Assembly (NCBI GenBank): GCA_934255105.1
Contig: CAKQNH010000020.1
Span: 1-17,102, forward strand
Origin: an uncultured Pirellulaceae bacterium
Lineage (GTDB): Bacteria; Planctomycetota; Planctomycetia; Pirellulales; Pirellulaceae
Length of the DNA: 17,102 nucleotides
Direction: 5' to 3'
Every line of letters starts with the position of its first letter. Positions within the stretch are counted from its first letter, which is position 1. Position numbers and translations under genes: made by a program. Shown in pieces: positions 6,198 to 13,749 of this stretch. Below the pieces are notes generated by a model. That model saw only the letters and a program-made list of their open reading frames with translations. It was not told the DNA's origin and did not search any database.

Positions 6198-7640
6198 CTA
6201 GCCCACGGCCACATCTTCGTAAGCATAACGATAGTGAGCAACACGCGCGTGCTCGACCACCAGTGCGGCTGCCATGGTCATGGGCCCCACTCTTCCCAGG
6301 AACATCAGCAGGATCACGACCCACCGCCCAGCCGTCGACAGGCCTGGGGTTTCATTAAGCGACAACCCAACCGTATTAAACGCGCTGACCACTTCGAACG
6401 AACGTTGCAAAAAGGTGCTTTGCGTTGCATTGGGCGGCTCGGTGACCATCAGCGCGAAAGTGCCCAAGGCCATAACCACCGCTGCCAGAACGACCAATCC
6501 CGTTGCACGTTGTACGGTATCGCTGGGTATTGAGCGGTTGGCAAAGACCGTCGTCTCTAGACCTCGCCAGCGCGACCAAGCCGCCAGAACGACGAGCGCA
6601 AAAGTCGTTACCTTGATGCCTCCAGCCGTCGAACCTGGTGCACCACCCACAGCCATCAACAACATGGTCAGAAAGTTGGTCCCATCGCTGGCCTGCGTGT
6701 AGTCGAGCGAATTGAAGCCCGCCGTGCGGGGCGTCACGCTCAGGAACAAGGCATTGGATATCTTGTCGCCCAGGCTTAGATTTTTCAGTTGTCCATTCCA
6801 TTCGAAGGCCGCGAAAATGGGCCAGGGGAATAAGACCAACACCAACGTCGTCACCAAGATCAATCGCGAATTGAGCGACAGGCGGCGGAATTCGCGATGC
6901 TTGCGGGGGCGCATCGTCAGCCAAGCTTCTTCCATCGTTACAAAACCCAAGCCACCAGCCATAATCAATGCCGCCAGCACAAGCAATGTCAAGGAAGAGC
7001 TTTGCCAGCCGATGAGCGAATCGCTGTTGATCGAAAACCCTGCATTGCAAAAGCCACTGACTGAATGAAAAACCGCTGGCCACCAAGCTTCGTCCCAGCC
7101 CACTCGTCGTCCCCACAGCAGGCACAGCGCCCCCGCTCCAACGCTCTCGATCAAAAAGGTGAACAAGACGATGTCGCGCGTCAATCTACGCAGATTGACC
7201 AGCGGACTTCCATGTCGCGAGTTGTGCGTCAGCGACTCGCTGCGCAACGATGCACGAAAGCCCAAAATCTGAATGATCAAGCTCGTGAAGGCCAACATCC
7301 CCAGCCCCCCCAGTTGAATCAGCAGCAGTAGAAAAGCTTGGCCTGCGGGAGTGAAATAGGTCGCCGTATCAACTACGATCAGGCCCGTCACGCACACCGC
7401 ACTAGTCGATGTGAACAACGCATCGGTCCAGCTCAGGCCCGGCCCGCGATACAAACCCGGCAGATACATCAAGCCCAGACAACCAGCCAAGATCAACAGG
7501 AAAAATGAGCCGATGAGCAATTGGGGTGGTGAGATCCGTCGCCAGAGGCTGGTGGAGCCTTCAAATGACGCATCCCATCTGGCTAAATTGCGTGCTCTGA
7601 AAGCTCTCCTGCGTCGCCTTACCAACACGCTCTTGGACAT
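6198..7640 (-). CDS. KtrB/TrkH-family K+ channel subunit
   Basis: Integral membrane K+ translocating subunit of 480 residues. Four pore-loop repeats are visible, each with a filter glycine: TSTSAVCVTGLIVV (Gly86), SVSGFCNAGFS (Gly201), SVTPRTAGFNSLD (Gly308) and VSAFNTVGLSLNE (Gly425). The signature GGAPGSTAGGIKVTT at 332-346 marks the third-repeat helix. The arginine-rich N-terminus (VRRRRRAFRAR) should be cytoplasmic. The start ATG 7640 has AGGAG 7 nt upstream. It partners with the RCK gene 24 nt downstream to form a complete Ktr-type system. It lies 21 nt after the ABC permease stop, so all are probably on one transcript. Confidence 0.95.
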   Translation of the reverse strand: MSKSVLVRRRRRAFRARNLARWDASFEGSTSLWRRISPPQLLIGSFFLLILAGCLGLMYLPGLYRGPGLSWTDALFTSTSAVCVTGLIVVDTATYFTPAGQAFLLLLIQLGGLGMLAFTSLIIQILGFRASLRSESLTHNSRHGSPLVNLRRLTRDIVLFTFLIESVGAGALCLLWGRRVGWDEAWWPAVFHSVSGFCNAGFSINSDSLIGWQSSSLTLLVLAALIMAGGLGFVTMEEAWLTMRPRKHREFRRLSLNSRLILVTTLVLVLFPWPIFAAFEWNGQLKNLSLGDKISNALFLSVTPRTAGFNSLDYTQASDGTNFLTMLLMAVGGAPGSTAGGIKVTTFALVVLAAWSRWRGLETTVFANRSIPSDTVQRATGLVVLAAVVMALGTFALMVTEPPNATQSTFLQRSFEVVSAFNTVGLSLNETPGLSTAGRWVVILLMFLGRVGPMTMAAALVVEHARVAHYRYAYEDVAVG

Positions 7641-7647
7641 TCACTAG

Positions 7648-7652
7648 CTCCT
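7648..7652 (-). promoter_or_regulatory. Ribosome binding site of the ktrB-like gene
   Basis: AGGAG lies 7 nt before ATG 7640, inside the 21-nt gap after the permease stop. It supports independent translation initiation on a shared transcript. Confidence 0.6.
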
Positions 7653-7661
7653 GATCCCAGA

Positions 7662-10046
7662 TCAAAACTCTTTGCGTGCGACATACCAACAGGAGAATCC
7701 GAGCACGACCACTACGAAGATGGTATTGGTCAAGATCGGCGTCCACAAATCGACTTGTACCTGCGCCGATTCCAAATCGTTGGTGACTAGACTTAAAGAT
7801 TGCGTCTTATTTCCAGTCAAGGCATAGCTCATGGCTGCATCCAGTGCGGCCGGCTTGGGGTTGATAATATATATCGGCTTAATCAACCAACGATAAATGG
7901 TTTCCAGCATGGTAGCCCGCGGCGTAAAATCTGCCACTACCCGTCCGCTGGCTAAGTCCAGCTTGACGACTCGATCGGGTTTGACTCCCAACCATAATTC
8001 CTGGCTCCCTTCCCACCAGAGGCTGGTGATTTTTCCATCGTAGCTCTCAGCCAAGGGGCTGACGACCGGCGGGCCGGCAATGGAACTGCCCTGTAAACGC
8101 CAGCACTTGCCGGTATGAGTCAAGATGGACAGATCGTTGCCTTCAGGGATCCAACTCATCTGCCGCACTGGCTGGCGATCGGGCAACTCAAACGTTTGAA
8201 GTGGCTGCAACTGCGCATCCAGAATCTGCAGCGGTTTGCCGTCGCGGGCAACTACACAGTACTGATCGTTCATGGCCACCAGCGCAGCCTCGGTGCCATC
8301 TCCGTCCAGTTTAGCGCTGTTGACGAGAGACAAACGCCGGCCGTCGAAGGCTAAGTGATCCAGGCTGCCCGAATTGAAAATGATCAAACCATCTCCGGCT
8401 TGCGTGGCCGCCGCGCGCGTGTTGCCCGCCAGGAAGTATTCAGACGGAGCGATATTTTCAAACGCGTTCAACCCTGGCAGCGGCAGCTTGAATCCGAACA
8501 GTCCCTTCTGAGCCACCTCTGCTAGATCTAGCTTGCGGAAGTCGAGCCGAAACAATCCGCTGCGACATACGGCGATAACCGCATCGCCCATTTCGATCAG
8601 GTCGAACAACTCGGGCGGTAGTTCAGGCCCACTATCCGATAACCATACGGGCGTTTCGCGAGCCTGCTTAACCGTCTCGGGCGCATCGCCGCTGGTCGAA
8701 GATGTCGCCGTAGCTTTCGCCGCAGCTTTGTCTGTGTCTTCGGCCAGTCGAATTATTTCAATTCGCCGATTGCGAGCGCGCAAGCCACCGAACGGCTGGC
8801 GCGTAAACGACTTGGTCAAAATCAATTTTGGATCTGGGTGATAGATGGGACCAAAGGTTCGAGCCTGGCCATGCTGCTGGCCGTCGATAGCAGGCTGCCA
8901 AATAGAGAAGGTAGCATTCCATACGCCCAATTGTCCGCGTTCACTGACGGTCAGCAGTCGCCCGTCAATGCTGCGAATGCGGCTGATCTGAGGCATCACC
9001 TCTACTTGGGGTTCGAGTGCCGCATGCATCATCCCCAGCGAGAAACAGGCCAGCCAAAACAGCATGCAAGCCACCACGCATACTATCGCGTTGCCCCAGA
9101 TCAAACCAACCAAAGCCGAGACACTATAGAAAATGATGAACACAAACATCAAAATGGGAACACACACCAACAGTCCCCAATTCCAGACTTCAAAGCGCAG
9201 ACCCGCGATGAAATACAGCCCGATCATCACAAAGCTAATGTTGACCAGCACGAAAATGCAGCCCCCAAAAAATTTGGCCAGATACAGCCACACGCGCGAG
9301 ATGGGTTTACTCAGTAGCAAGTGCAATGAACTGGAGCGGAAGGTCTCGGGGATCATGGGGCTGGTCACCACGATCGCCACGAACACGGCTAGAATCCCCA
9401 AGCCGAATTTAATGATTGCTCCCAGAAGTACCGGTTCGAAGAACTGGTGGATTTGTCGACGCGAAACGGTCAACGGGTCGCCGATCTTGAAACCGGCGTA
9501 GCCCACCCACAGTTGTTCACCGCGCGGTTGAGCCAGTTCCAGTGGAAAGGCCTGCTGTAGCAGTTCACGGTTGAGCATTTCGGCTTGATCGACGCTTAGG
9601 GCATTGCGCTCCAGAGCTTCGATAAGTGGCTCAAGGCGTTCGCGTTTTCTAGCGGTGGGAAAGGCCGTGGCCGAATAGAGCTGTTCGGATGGCAAGATGC
9701 GGTTGAGCTCTTCGGCCAATTCACTGGAGCTGATCGGTCGTCGGACCAGAGCGTCTTCACTGTCTGCGGCTTGCCTTAACCGCTGGGCGAACGCATCGTC
9801 GAGCAGTTCGGCCACCGCGACGATGGCCGCTCGTCCCTCGCCCTGAGTCCCTTTCGCCAAGCGGCTGACCAATTGTTCGCGACTGTCAATATCGCTGCTG
9901 GACAGACGATAGCTGCGCTCGGAGATATAGCCAAACGGTGCAATTGCGATCAGCACGGTCGACCAACCGATAAGCAGCGCCCACAGCACGCGATTGCCCA
10001 CAGCCTCCCAAAACGAGTCTATCAATATGGCGATGTACGGTTTCAT
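7662..10046 (-). CDS. ABC-2 type permease with large extracytoplasmic inserts, including a beta-propeller-like domain
   Basis: Membrane component of an ABC transporter, 794 residues against roughly 250-400 for ordinary ABC-2 permeases. Six hydrophobic helices are visible: about 20-40, 207-229, 255-283, 291-317, 319-344 and 768-789. The segment MIPETFRSSSLHLLLSKPIS (231-250) between TM2 and TM3 is the conserved ABC-2 coupling region. This topology places two inserts outside the cytoplasm. Residues 41-205 are charged and helical. Residues 346-766 contain repeated four-strand-like modules (RLLTVSERGQLGVWN; ILTHTGKCWRL; ELWLGVKPDRVVKLDLASG) that look like a beta propeller, interrupted by a low-complexity Ala/Thr linker near 437-462. 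The start overlaps the ATPase stop (ATGA). The substrate is unknown. Confidence 0.85.
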   Translation of the reverse strand: MKPYIAILIDSFWEAVGNRVLWALLIGWSTVLIAIAPFGYISERSYRLSSSDIDSREQLVSRLAKGTQGEGRAAIVAVAELLDDAFAQRLRQAADSEDALVRRPISSSELAEELNRILPSEQLYSATAFPTARKRERLEPLIEALERNALSVDQAEMLNRELLQQAFPLELAQPRGEQLWVGYAGFKIGDPLTVSRRQIHQFFEPVLLGAIIKFGLGILAVFVAIVVTSPMIPETFRSSSLHLLLSKPISRVWLYLAKFFGGCIFVLVNISFVMIGLYFIAGLRFEVWNWGLLVCVPILMFVFIIFYSVSALVGLIWGNAIVCVVACMLFWLACFSLGMMHAALEPQVEVMPQISRIRSIDGRLLTVSERGQLGVWNATFSIWQPAIDGQQHGQARTFGPIYHPDPKLILTKSFTRQPFGGLRARNRRIEIIRLAEDTDKAAAKATATSSTSGDAPETVKQARETPVWLSDSGPELPPELFDLIEMGDAVIAVCRSGLFRLDFRKLDLAEVAQKGLFGFKLPLPGLNAFENIAPSEYFLAGNTRAAATQAGDGLIIFNSGSLDHLAFDGRRLSLVNSAKLDGDGTEAALVAMNDQYCVVARDGKPLQILDAQLQPLQTFELPDRQPVRQMSWIPEGNDLSILTHTGKCWRLQGSSIAGPPVVSPLAESYDGKITSLWWEGSQELWLGVKPDRVVKLDLASGRVVADFTPRATMLETIYRWLIKPIYIINPKPAALDAAMSYALTGNKTQSLSLVTNDLESAQVQVDLWTPILTNTIFVVVVLGFSCWYVARKEF

Positions 10047-11008
10047 GGAGCGTGACGATCCTCAACGGCCGATAGAAAGACCTCTTCCAGGCTGGGCCGC
10101 GTGCGCTCCAGCCTCAGCAGACTGATGTGGCCGTGCCGCAGGCGGTCGATCATATCGTCGACGTTGCTTTGCGTTTCAGCGGTCGTCGAATACTGCCATC
10201 TCCCTTCGGGCAGCGGTAGCAGTTCGCAATCTTGCCCGTTGCACAAGCTTTCAATCGCCGCCGCCTCCCCGGCTAGCTCCATGCGGACGCGAGTGCTCAG
10301 CGCACCGTGGAATTGAGTTGTCAGTTCTCGCGGCGTGCCCACGCCGCGGAGCGTTCCACCAGCCAAAATTGCCACGCGATCGCAGATCATTTCGACCTCT
10401 TGCAAAATGTGGCTGTTGAGAAATACCGTCTTGCCTTGATCTCGTAGCGTAGAGATCAAGCGACGGATATCGGAACGCCCGACCGGATCGAGTCCATCGG
10501 TGGGCTCGTCCAAAATAAGCAACTCGGGTTCGTGTAGTAGAGCCTGAGCCAGCCCTAAACGCTGCCGCATTCCCTTGCTGTACTTGCGCACCAATTCGTG
10601 CTGGCGTCCCGACAAGCCCACCAGTTCGAGCAGGCTGGCTGAACGCTCGCGAATCAATGCTTCAGGGACTCGGCTCAGACGCCCATAGAGCTGCAGGGCG
10701 CGATGCGCCGTGTGATGCGGGGGGAAGTTCAAGTTCTCCGGCAAGTAGCCGATGCGTTGGCGAGCGGAACGTGAGCCAGCGGGTGTGCCCAACACAGTGG
10801 CTTGGCCGGAAGTGCAGCGCACGATCCCCAGCAGAATCTTAATGAGTGTCGTTTTGCCGGCACCGTTGGGACCGAGCAACCCGAACACTTCTCCCCGACC
10901 GACGCAGAGGTCGACTCCGCGCAACGCCTCGAAACTGCGCTGGTTCCTCCAACCGTCGCGGTACACCTTGCGAACTTGCCGGACATCAATGGCAGGGAAG
11001 TCGGTCAT
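10043..11008 (-). CDS. ABC transporter ATP-binding protein (ABC-2 exporter class)
   Basis: Cytoplasmic ATPase of 321 residues that powers the permease encoded next to it. Visible motifs are Walker A GPNGAGKTT (46-54), YLPE in the Q-loop position (88-91), signature YSKGMRQR (143-150), Walker B LLILDEPTDGLDP (163-175) and the H-loop NSH (198-200). The tail of about 90 residues (from about 232), ending RTRPSLEEVFLSAV, is the C-terminal domain usual for DrrA/NosF/CcmA-like exporters. It overlaps the permease start by four bases, so translation is coupled. The start at ATG 11008 has no clear Shine-Dalgarno. It is the first gene of the unit that runs down to 5517. Confidence 0.96.
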   Translation of the reverse strand: MTDFPAIDVRQVRKVYRDGWRNQRSFEALRGVDLCVGRGEVFGLLGPNGAGKTTLIKILLGIVRCTSGQATVLGTPAGSRSARQRIGYLPENLNFPPHHTAHRALQLYGRLSRVPEALIRERSASLLELVGLSGRQHELVRKYSKGMRQRLGLAQALLHEPELLILDEPTDGLDPVGRSDIRRLISTLRDQGKTVFLNSHILQEVEMICDRVAILAGGTLRGVGTPRELTTQFHGALSTRVRMELAGEAAAIESLCNGQDCELLPLPEGRWQYSTTAETQSNVDDMIDRLRHGHISLLRLERTRPSLEEVFLSAVEDRHAP

Positions 11009-11202
11009 GGAGCGAATGGATTCAGCCAGAGGTGGAGTCGAATGGCCAGATTCTACTCCGCTTCATTGGATGAGAACACTGTAGGTTCATCACACTACGC
11101 CGAAACAAAGCCTCGTCGGTGCGGAAGTCGCCAAGAATTTCGGCCGTCTGACGTGGCCGTAGCGGAGCTCGCCAAGAGTTTCGAAAGTCTTGGCGACTTC
11201 CC
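11009..11202. other. Leader of the ABC/Ktr operon
   Basis: 194 bases between cutA and the ABC ATPase gene. They hold one complete hairpin-forming copy and one half copy of the GTAGCGGAAGTCGCCAAGA repeat (11122-11206). The remaining 110 bases should contain the operon promoter, but no convincing boxes were seen. Confidence 0.45.
11122..11145 (+). repeat. Half copy of the GGAAGTCGCCAAGA repeat
   Basis: GCGGAAGTCGCCAAGAATTT and the following CGGCC match the copy at 14502-14529 with one substitution. It lies in direct orientation 36 bp before the larger palindrome at 11159. Confidence 0.75.
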
Positions 11203-11206
11203 CTAC
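11159..11206 (-). terminator. 48-bp palindrome at the cutA stop codon
   Basis: Arms GTAGCGGAGCTCGCCAAGAG and, on the opposite strand, GTAGGGGAAGTCGCCAAGAC pair almost completely and meet at TTTCGAAA. The cutA stop codon (11203-11205) lies inside the outer stem, so the cutA message would end in a long hairpin. The arms belong to a repeat family with other copies at 11122 and 14502. No T-run follows, so the structure may stabilise or separate transcripts rather than act as a classical terminator. Confidence 0.65.
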
Positions 11207-11541
11207 GATCCAGTTTCGTCGCCGGGGTCGATCTGCTCACGCCACCACTGGGCGTATTGAGCGTCGCAGTCGACTACCGGCAACACGATGATTTGCGGAG
11301 TATCATAGCTGTGCGCCTCGCGTATGGTTCGTACCAAGCGTTCGGTAAGGGAGGCCAGCGATTTGACGCTGCATTGGAACTCAGTCGCTTGGCATATTTC
11401 ACCCTGCCAGCGATAGATGCTCTGCATCGGCCCTGAGACCTGCACACAACTGGCCAACCGCTGGTGGACCAACAGTCGCGCCAGCTTGAGCGCTTCCTCC
11501 TCGCTTGCGGTGGTTGTCGTCAATTCGATAAACTCAGTCAT
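11203..11541 (-). CDS. cutA: CutA1 family divalent-cation tolerance protein
   Basis: A small trimeric cytoplasmic protein of 112 residues, the normal size for CutA. Hallmarks are RLASCVQV (28-35) with the conserved Cys32, SIYRWQGEI (41-49) and HSYDTPQIIVLPV (77-89). The family was linked to copper tolerance in Escherichia coli, but its molecular function is unsettled. The start ATG 11541 lies 47 bp from the divergent SRAP gene, so the two share an upstream region. Its stop codon sits in a 48-bp palindrome, which probably separates it from the ABC operon downstream. Confidence 0.94.
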   Translation of the reverse strand: MTEFIELTTTTASEEEALKLARLLVHQRLASCVQVSGPMQSIYRWQGEICQATEFQCSVKSLASLTERLVRTIREAHSYDTPQIIVLPVVDCDAQYAQWWREQIDPGDETGS

Positions 11542-11588
11542 CGCTGCGGTATGCCTTGTAGTTTTAATAACTAAGGATAAGAACTCTG
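11542..11588. promoter_or_regulatory. Divergent promoter region, cutA / SRAP gene
   Basis: 47 bp separate the two divergent start codons. The AT-rich part holds the inverted repeat TAGTT-TTAAT-AACTA at 11559-11573, a possible operator or overlapping -10 region. A weak AAGGA (11573-11577) lies upstream of the SRAP ATG. Confidence 0.35.
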
Positions 11589-12323
11589 ATGTGTGGACGC
11601 CTCACGTTAAAGACTCCTCCCAACCAGTGGTCGCAGTTGCTGTTGCCGGTAATCGATTCTGACCCGCTGTGGGCCACTTGGCAGCCGCGCTACAACGTGG
11701 CGCCCACACAATCCATCGTGGTCATTGCCAATCGCACCGATGGTAGCCCCGAGCAGACTCCAGTGCGGCACGAATCAGCGCCTGAAAAATCACAGCCCTA
11801 CTTTGCTTGGCAGCGTTGGGGACTGGTCCCCAGTTGGGCGAGCGACTTATCGATTGGCAGTCGCATGATCAACGCTCGCCGCGAAACGCTACGAGAAAAA
11901 AAATCATTCGTTGGGCCACTTCACAAGCGGCGGTGTTTGATTGTAGCCGATGGCTACTACGAATGGCAAAAGGCTGACGACGGATCGAAGCAACCGTTTT
12001 GGATTGCGGCCCTCGACGGTGGCATGCTGCAATTGGCTGGCTTGTGGGAGGTCAATTCGCGCGCAGCCGATGCCCCGCTAGAGACATGTACCATCATCAC
12101 CACCGCAGCCAACGCGAGCGTCGATGCGATTCATGACCGCATGCCCGTGGTGCTCTCAGGTGACGCTGCCGCGCAGTGGGTATCGCCACAGTCCACAGCC
12201 GAAGAAGCCTACGCTCTACTGGCACCCGCCGCAGCGGCAGCCCAATTGCGCCCGCAGGCCGTGGATACCTATGTCAATAACGCTCGGAATGAGGGACCGG
12301 AATGTTTGGAACACCGGGCATAA
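11589..12323 (+). CDS. SRAP-domain protein (YedK/HMCES family)
   Basis: SRAP proteins crosslink to abasic sites in single-stranded DNA through the N-terminal cysteine, shielding the lesion. This 244-residue protein has the expected residues: MCGR at the start with Cys2 (exposed after Met removal), Asn36 in YNVAPTQ, INARRET (94-100), Glu125 in DGYYEW and His182 in IHDRMPVVL. Length and domain order match stand-alone bacterial YedK-type proteins. It is divergent from cutA and converges on the TerB-like gene after 64 bp, so it is probably monocistronic. No SOS-type genes are adjacent. Confidence 0.96.
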   Translation: MCGRLTLKTPPNQWSQLLLPVIDSDPLWATWQPRYNVAPTQSIVVIANRTDGSPEQTPVRHESAPEKSQPYFAWQRWGLVPSWASDLSIGSRMINARRETLREKKSFVGPLHKRRCLIVADGYYEWQKADDGSKQPFWIAALDGGMLQLAGLWEVNSRAADAPLETCTIITTAANASVDAIHDRMPVVLSGDAAAQWVSPQSTAEEAYALLAPAAAAAQLRPQAVDTYVNNARNEGPECLEHRA

Positions 12324-12387
12324 ACCTTTGATCCGCAGCCAAATTGATAGACCTTCAGTAACGGATCCTGATTTCGGTGATCGGCAG
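12324..12387. terminator. Convergent spacer, SRAP gene / TerB-like gene
   Basis: A 64-bp gap between converging genes. GATCCG at 12330 and CGGATC at 12362 could form a weak stem with a 26-nt loop. No T-run is present, so the terminator call is tentative. Confidence 0.25.
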
Positions 12388-12738
12388 TTAGGTGATCTTG
12401 CCCACGAGTTGATCGATGAGAGCCTCGAGCTCAACTTTTTCGATTCCCATCTTGGCCGCAGCTAGGGCAAACAGCCGCTTCTCGATCTCGGTCAATTTGC
12501 CGTCGGCGGCCATCATGCGAATTAGATCACTGAGCATCTGATTTTGTTCGAAGCGATCGATGGGGAACTGCAATTTAGCGTTTCCGCTGAGCGCGAATTC
12601 GATCGCGCTCTCTAGATCTTCCTCGGCCAGCCCCCATGCGGAGCAACGCTCGGCCAGCATGACGATCTCTTCCTGGTGGAGCGCACCATCGGCGGCGGCC
12701 ATGATCACGAGATTCTTGAGGTGGTCTAAAGCCTGCAC
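12388..12738 (-). CDS. TerB-like (tellurite-resistance B fold) protein
   Basis: A 116-residue all-helical protein with two pseudo-repeated acidic motifs, AAADGALHQEEI (14-25) and AADGKLTEIEK (77-87). These D-G-x-(L/H)-x-x-x-E patterns are characteristic of TerB/DjlA-type domains, which in some members bind metal. Family roles range from tellurite resistance to phage defence and membrane stress; here no ter partner is adjacent, so none can be assigned. GTG 12738 is preferred because AGGGAG lies 6 nt upstream. The longer 162-codon frame to 12876 adds 46 residues without TerB character. Confidence 0.75.
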   Translation of the reverse strand: MQALDHLKNLVIMAAADGALHQEEIVMLAERCSAWGLAEEDLESAIEFALSGNAKLQFPIDRFEQNQMLSDLIRMMAADGKLTEIEKRLFALAAAKMGIEKVELEALIDQLVGKIT

Positions 12739-12767
12739 TACGAACTCCCTAACAAACAATCGGCGGT

Positions 12768-12819
12768 ATCCTAAACTTTGCGCTAATCGGCAAACTCCCC
12801 CTGAGCCGCACTTTAGGAT
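12768..12819. promoter_or_regulatory. Inverted repeat in the TerB-like gene leader
   Basis: ATCCTAAA (12768-12775) and TTTAGGAT (12812-12819) form a perfect 8-bp inverted repeat with a 36-bp spacer, about 30 bp upstream of the start. It could be an operator or leader stem. Confidence 0.35.
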
Positions 12820-12945
12820 CAAGCACACTACTGCTCGATTCACCAGCTTGGCTGATCCGATGGAAGCTTTGCCCATGATAGACGATTCGGGCGACCAACA
12901 TGGCCAAGCCAGCCGAATTTTCTAGTTCCAGCAGCGAGAAAATCT

Positions 12946-13152
12946 ATGTCGAATGAGCTTCCGTGCGGCGCAGGGCCGCCCCCAGCGCACCCGTCACAGC
13001 CAAGCCACGCGGGCGAAACCGCGGGAACACGGTTTCTGGAGGAGCTTGAAAGCCGCCACAAACATGTGCTCGACGAGTTGGAAACGCTCAATGTGCGCAT
13101 CGAGCAGGTACTCAAGCAGTATGCAGAAAGCCGCCAGCGCAACGTGGCGTGA
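12946..13152 (+). CDS. Small coiled-coil hypothetical protein (68 aa)
   Basis: Unrecognised. The first 28 residues are Pro/Gly/Ala-rich and probably disordered. Residues 29-64 (RFLEELESRHKHVLDELETL and on to RIEQVLKQYAESR) form a strongly amphipathic, charged helix suited to dimerisation. The ATG at 12946 has only a weak upstream purine stretch (GCGAGAAAA). The ORF has its own intergenic space, ends in an inverted repeat, and has coherent helical composition, which favours a real gene. It lacks the features of XseB, the obvious small-helical alternative. Confidence 0.55.
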   Translation: MSNELPCGAGPPPAHPSQPSHAGETAGTRFLEELESRHKHVLDELETLNVRIEQVLKQYAESRQRNVA

Positions 13153-13218
13153 GCTTCCAGTAGCGTAAGCTTCCAGCTTGCGAATTTCTAAACCTCAAGC
13201 TGCAAGCTTGCGCCACGT
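13142..13218. terminator. Inverted repeats between convergent genes
   Basis: ACGTGGCG (13142-13149) and CGCCACGT (13211-13218) are a perfect 8-bp inverted repeat. Inside them GTAAGCTTCCAGCTTGC and the CAAGCTGCAAGCTTGC stretch extend the pairing with bulges. The structure spans the stop of the coiled-coil ORF and lies just past the yraN stop, so it could end both transcripts. Confidence 0.5.
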
Positions 13219-13220
13219 CG

Positions 13221-13739
13221 TTACCTAAACATCTGCCCACGGCCGATAGCTTCAAATGCATTGGGGAAATGGCGGATAACCGGCCGTGCTTGGCGGTCTG
13301 TGGACCAGACAATTGAAATGACATCAAAACGACAGTGTTGTTCGAGCAGGCCGCGCCGCTTGAGGTAGACGATCGCGGCTCGGCTGAGCTTCTCTTGCTT
13401 CCTGCGATCGACGGCCAGCGATGGATCGCCGCTGCCTGCGGAGCTCCACGTTTTAACCTCGACAAACACCAGACAGTCGCCATCGAGAGCGATTAGGTCG
13501 ATCTCACCCAGCCGCTGCCGATGGCTGCGGGCGATGATGCGGTAGCCGAGCCGCTGCAGAAACCGTGCGGCGGCCTGCTCGCCGGCCAATCCCAAGCGGA
13601 GCGGAGCGGTGGTGCGGGGTGATTTTGCAAAACGGGCCAAAAAAAATCGGCCACTGGAATGAAACCAGCGGCCGACGGATTGAAGCACCACTCTCAGCGG
13701 TGAATTGATTTGCGGCGTTTTAGGCTTTGAACCTAGCAT
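13221..13739 (-). CDS. yraN: YraN / UPF0102 family endonuclease-like protein
   Basis: A 172-residue protein with the UPF0102 core from about residue 48: LGLAGEQAAARFLQRLGYRI, then GEIDLIALDGDCLVFVEVKT (78-97). Glu79, Asp81, Glu94 and Lys96 reproduce the E/D...D...ExK arrangement of restriction-endonuclease-like folds. Its cellular function is not established. ATG 13739 begins 10 nt after the rplS stop, so the pair is likely an operon. The site upstream is weak, and the first 47 residues are extra relative to the family norm of about 120-130, so a GTG near 13690 is an alternative start. The upstream open frame to 14039 overlaps rplS and is spurious. Confidence 0.85.
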   Translation of the reverse strand: MLGSKPKTPQINSPLRVVLQSVGRWFHSSGRFFLARFAKSPRTTAPLRLGLAGEQAAARFLQRLGYRIIARSHRQRLGEIDLIALDGDCLVFVEVKTWSSAGSGDPSLAVDRRKQEKLSRAAIVYLKRRGLLEQHCRFDVISIVWSTDRQARPVIRHFPNAFEAIGRGQMFR

Positions 13740-13749
13740 CGACCAGAGC

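Noticed and set aside
6376-7125. 249-codon minus-strand ORF inside the ktrB-like gene
   Set aside because: It is a shadow frame of a clear membrane channel gene and has no domain signature.
12740-12876. Longer start for the TerB-like gene
   Set aside because: The extra 46 residues lack TerB features, and AGGGAG marks the GTG at 12738.
12946-13152. Small subunit of exonuclease VII (XseB)
   Set aside because: The size and helicity fit, but the conserved XseB pattern is absent and xseA is not adjacent.
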